Source: CAYHGX01 sp964356355
Lineage (GTDB): Bacteria; Patescibacteriota; Gracilibacteria; UBA1369; LOWO2-01-FULL-3
Direction of reading: 5' to 3'
Assembly (NCBI GenBank): GCA_964356355.1
Contig: CAYHGX010000016.1
Coordinates: 1 to 33,317 of the forward strand
Length of the DNA stretch: 33,317 nucleotides
The position numbers and the translations under genes are program-made. The notes beneath the pieces were generated by a model. The model saw nothing but the letters and a program-made list of their open reading frames with translations, had not been told where the DNA came from and did not search any database. Each line of letters begins with the position of its first letter. Position 1 is the first letter of the stretch. Of the stretch, positions 31,397-33,317 are shown piece by piece.

Positions 31397-31646
31397 TCTT
31401 CAAATCATTAATGTGCCCTTCTAGGCTTTTTACGGCAAACTTACCTGCCGCCAAATCGGCTTCGGACTCTTTTAGGGCAGCCTCTAATTCGCATTCTCTC
31501 AAATAATTATATTGATCCATTGTGAGCACAACAAAACGTCTTTCTCCTCGTACGGTAATAAAAGTTTCACTATTCTTTTTTGCTCTTTTAGTTAGTGCCG
31601 ATGCTCCTTGCGTTTTAAGTTCCTGAGCAGTTATGGTATTATTCAT
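31389..31646 (-). CDS. Phd/YefM-type antitoxin
   Basis: This encodes 85 residues. The N-terminal half (ITAQELKTQGASALTKRAK... ETFITVRGERRFVVLTMDQYNYL) has the layout of Phd/YefM-family antitoxins, which bind DNA through this part. The acidic C-terminal part (ELEAALKESEADLAAGKF) should wrap the toxin. It is translated from ATG 31646-31644. A palindrome and a -10-like box lie just upstream, where the antitoxin or toxin-antitoxin complex may repress the pair. Confidence 0.88.
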   Translation of the reverse strand: MNNTITAQELKTQGASALTKRAKKNSETFITVRGERRFVVLTMDQYNYLRECELEAALKESEADLAAGKFAVKSLEGHINDLKNV

Positions 31647-31648
31647 GG

Positions 31649-31673
31649 TGTTATTAACAGTATTGATAATATC
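31649..31673 (-). promoter_or_regulatory. Candidate operator/promoter of the toxin-antitoxin pair
   Basis: TGTTATTAACA at 31649-31659 is a perfect 11-base palindrome, and GATAATATC at 31665-31673 is a second, with TATTAT (minus strand 31671-31666) as a possible -10. Both lie within 30 bases upstream of the antitoxin ATG, the normal place for autoregulation in such operons. Confidence 0.5.
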
Positions 31674-31731
31674 ACTGTCTATCGTACCACGTTTCCTTGT
31701 AGACTGTAAATATTAAGTATCACGCAACACC

Positions 31732-31761
31732 AGTCCGCACTTCGCTGACTGCGGATCTCCA
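31732..31761 (+). repeat. Diverged copy 3 of the 30-bp repeat
   Basis: AGTCCGCACTTCGC at 31732-31745 is identical to the start of copies 1 and 2. The rest differs (TGACTGCGGATCTCCA) but ends in the same TCTCCA/GCTCCA pattern. This copy can form a perfect TCCGCA/TGCGGA stem. Confidence 0.7.
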
Positions 31762-31888
31762 AAGAAACCGCAACTGCGATTTCCTGCATTTATTACGAAT
31801 TTAGATCTCTAATAGTTATTTAAACTTCACGGGAGGAGATTCGCACAGCGCGTTCTCAACTCCCGATAATCTCTCTTGCACAGTCCTT

Positions 31889-32239
31889 TCAGGCCCCGTC
31901 ACTATGACCGGATGGTGAATATCTCACATTGCAAATTCGCAGGATTGCCGCACCCACCGGAATGAGTGTCATGAGATACTCATTCTTCTCAGTGGTCACT
32001 GCCACGGCCACGATTCCCCAGAATCCGAGGACCAGCACGGTGAGAACTCCAAGGCCCCAGAGCGTCTCGGCCAGGCATTCGATCATGGGCTGCATGAGGA
32101 CAATGACAGACACTGCCGCCCAGAGGCTATTGACCATGATGACGGACTCCGTCTCCTTTGCGGGGATCCCATAATTGGCTGCCACGATGAGTCCAACCCA
32201 GGACCCACAACCCAGCACACGCAACAGCATCTTTTCCAT
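31889..32239 (-). CDS. GC-rich small membrane protein
   Basis: This encodes 116 residues with about four hydrophobic segments (near 5-22, 33-50, 58-80, 88-101); no functional motif is visible and no family is recognised. The coding sequence is GC-rich, as with the 15851-18172 gene and unlike the flanks. A clear AAAGGAG Shine-Dalgarno sequence lies seven bases upstream of ATG 32239. Both features suggest foreign origin. It is divergent from the TrmB-like regulator at 32500. Confidence 0.65.
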   Translation of the reverse strand: MEKMLLRVLGCGSWVGLIVAANYGIPAKETESVIMVNSLWAAVSVIVLMQPMIECLAETLWGLGVLTVLVLGFWGIVAVAVTTEKNEYLMTLIPVGAAILRICNVRYSPSGHSDGA

Positions 32240-32246
32240 CGCTTTG

Positions 32247-32253
32247 CTCCTTT
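32247..32253 (-). promoter_or_regulatory. Shine-Dalgarno site of the small GC-rich gene
   Basis: AAAGGAG at 32253-32247 lies seven bases (CAAAGCG) before ATG 32239-32237. The last 14 bases (GGAG to ATG) match those of the 15851-18172 gene at 12 positions. Confidence 0.75.
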
Positions 32254-32393
32254 GGGTGTTTCCACACGAGAATGTTTAGGATCATCTTATCTAGAGAGAG
32301 TCATTTTCTTTCTGTTGGCTGCTTTTGTAAGCGCCACCAGATAATCAAACAACATCTGTATAATATTTGATTTCACCCATCTGTAAATCAAAA

Positions 32394-32418
32394 GACGACG
32401 ATCTGTCGTCGTCAATTT
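32394..32418 (+). terminator. Hairpin with T-run upstream of the regulator gene
   Basis: GACGACGA (32394-32401) and TCGTCGTC (32406-32413) form a perfect 8-base stem with loop TCTG, followed by AATTTTT. It looks like an intrinsic terminator, and its T-run merges into the TTGACA of the next promoter. A TATAAT (32359-32364) lies upstream, so it could terminate a short transcript from there. Confidence 0.65.
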
Positions 32419-32447
32419 TTGACATTCTGGCCGAATCACCATACACT
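32419..32447 (+). promoter_or_regulatory. Promoter of the TrmB-like regulator
   Basis: TTGACA at 32419-32424 and TACACT at 32442-32447 are 17 bases apart. The start would be near 32455, leaving about 45 bases before ATG 32500, longer than for most other genes here. Confidence 0.6.
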
Positions 32448-32499
32448 TAGGCAACAATGTGGAAGCAATTCAACGTCCACTCCACGGCAAACAACAAAA

Positions 32500-33315
32500 A
32501 TGCTACAAGACATACTTAAAGAAATCGGCCTCGACGAGCTGGAAATTGCAGTTTATATGCAGCTTTTGCGTAATGAAGCCGCTCGCGTCAGTACCATTGC
32601 TTACCAATTGAAGCTCCCACGTACCACCATTCAAAGTGCCCTTCTACGCCTGGAAGAAAAGGATATAGCGACAAAAGTTTTTGAGAAAAACACTGCTATT
32701 TATTCTCCTGTCGAGCCTGAGCAGATTCTAGAGATCATTGAGCAGAAAAAGAAAAAGAGCGACCGCAAATTTGAGGAACTTAAAAATAATTTTGTTAAAA
32801 CCATGCCGGAGCTTTTAGGGCTCATGAGTTCCAACAAAAATCTCCCAAGTATCAAATTTTATAAAGGTAAAGCAGGAGTGAAAAAAGTTTTATTTGATAC
32901 CCTAACTTCAAAGACAGAGCTTAAAGGGTTTATCAATGTGGAATCTATGGATGAGCAGGTAAAGGAGATCAATAGCGAATATGTGCGCGAAAGAGAGAAA
33001 ACTAATATTAAAAAGCGAGCCCTGATACTAGATTCCCCCTATGCCCGCCAGGATCGTGAAAGTGGCCTCTACTCGCCCAAATCATATATTGCCTGGAAAT
33101 GGATTGATAAAAATTTTTACCCCTTTGCTGTTGAAATGAATGTCTACGATGGAAAAATCTCATATCTCACATATGTAGAAAACGATCTCACAGGTGTGAT
33201 TATCCAAAACGACCACATCTACCAAATGCACAAATCAATGTGGAACTTGATCTGGGACTCCTTGCCCGAAGGAGGACAGTCTAAATACTACCCAAAAGGG
33301 TATAAGGGAGACTAA
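32500..33315 (+). CDS. TrmB-family transcriptional regulator
   Basis: Start ATG 32500 (MLQDILKEIGLDELEIAVY) gives 271 residues; a TTG at 32419 would use the promoter's -35 as coding sequence and is rejected. The first ~75 residues are a winged helix-turn-helix of the TrmB kind: ARVSTIAYQLKLPRTTIQSALLRLEEKDIA. A basic helical linker (about 87-105, EIIEQKKKKSDRKFEELK) follows. The C-terminal part (from about 120, KFYKGKAGVKKVLFDTL) resembles the PLD-like domain found in many TrmB-type regulators. The target genes are not visible. The stop (33313-33315) lies two bases from the window's right edge. Confidence 0.88.
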   Translation: MLQDILKEIGLDELEIAVYMQLLRNEAARVSTIAYQLKLPRTTIQSALLRLEEKDIATKVFEKNTAIYSPVEPEQILEIIEQKKKKSDRKFEELKNNFVKTMPELLGLMSSNKNLPSIKFYKGKAGVKKVLFDTLTSKTELKGFINVESMDEQVKEINSEYVREREKTNIKKRALILDSPYARQDRESGLYSPKSYIAWKWIDKNFYPFAVEMNVYDGKISYLTYVENDLTGVIIQNDHIYQMHKSMWNLIWDSLPEGGQSKYYPKGYKGD

Positions 33316-33317
33316 TT

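Noticed and set aside
1..33317. Recoding of UGA as glycine (Gracilibacteria/Absconditabacteria code)
   Set aside because: Conserved genes such as pnp end at TGA at the expected length, and no conserved gene contains an in-frame TGA.
1..33317. CRISPR arrays, transposases, integrases or phage genes
   Set aside because: None seen: no regularly spaced direct repeats and no transposase or integrase motifs in any frame. The three 30-bp repeats are too few and too irregularly spaced for a CRISPR array.

Overview
The window looks like chromosomal DNA of a small-genome, low-to-moderate-GC bacterium, most likely a Candidate Phyla Radiation (Patescibacteria) member such as a Peregrinibacteria-type lineage. 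The lineage is an inference. It rests on a compact leucyl-tRNA synthetase, a compact rpsO-pnp block, many secreted or lipid-anchored proteins of unknown function, a GerMN lipoprotein, a TrmB-like regulator, very short or absent mRNA leaders, and few Shine-Dalgarno sites. The standard genetic code fits: TGA ends several genes (pnp, for example), which argues against the UGA-glycine code of Gracilibacteria and Absconditabacteria.

Layout. Positions 1-1806 hold the start of a leftward gene, a leftward lipoprotein candidate and a rightward protein with a C-terminal membrane anchor. Positions 1867-7914 encode a 2015-residue secreted SpvB/TcB + Rhs (TcC-like) shell protein with a short C-terminal toxin-like tip. 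Positions 7919-11143 form an AT-rich cassette array of small genes. In it are two paralogous putative immunity genes, a DUF2283 gene, an orphan copy of the toxin tip (8557-8706) and several small membrane or soluble proteins. A sequence relic links 8542-8574 to 10891-10923. Positions 11164-13557 encode a secreted FG-GAP/ASPIC protein with two tandem sugar-binding-like modules, and 13609-15720 a CHASE2 class III adenylate/guanylate cyclase. Positions 15851-18172 are a conspicuously GC-rich leftward gene (LytM-like + three SLH domains) of foreign composition. Positions 18523-22484 hold two lipoproteins, leuS and a small membrane-anchored protein. Positions 22614-25556 hold a cyclic-nucleotide-binding protein, a DUF3307 membrane protein, a polytopic membrane protein and CorA. 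Positions 25641-28609 carry rpsO, pnp with a structured leader, a terminator and tRNA-Gly(GCC). Positions 28672-31646 hold two proteins of unknown function, a GerMN lipoprotein and a RelE/Phd-type toxin-antitoxin pair, with a 30-bp dispersed repeat. A second GC-rich gene (31889-32239) and a TrmB-family regulator (32500-33315) end the window.

How it works together. The most notable system is the Rhs locus: a secreted toxin shell, its cargo, an adjacent immunity candidate and a reserve orphan toxin-tip/immunity pair, the usual layout for tip exchange in polymorphic toxins. The cyclase and the cNMP-binding protein suggest cAMP or cGMP signalling. Many intergenic regions carry good -10 boxes (often extended, TGnTATAAT) very close to start codons. 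The corA promoter region appears to hold two divergent leaderless promoters sharing overlapping -35 boxes.
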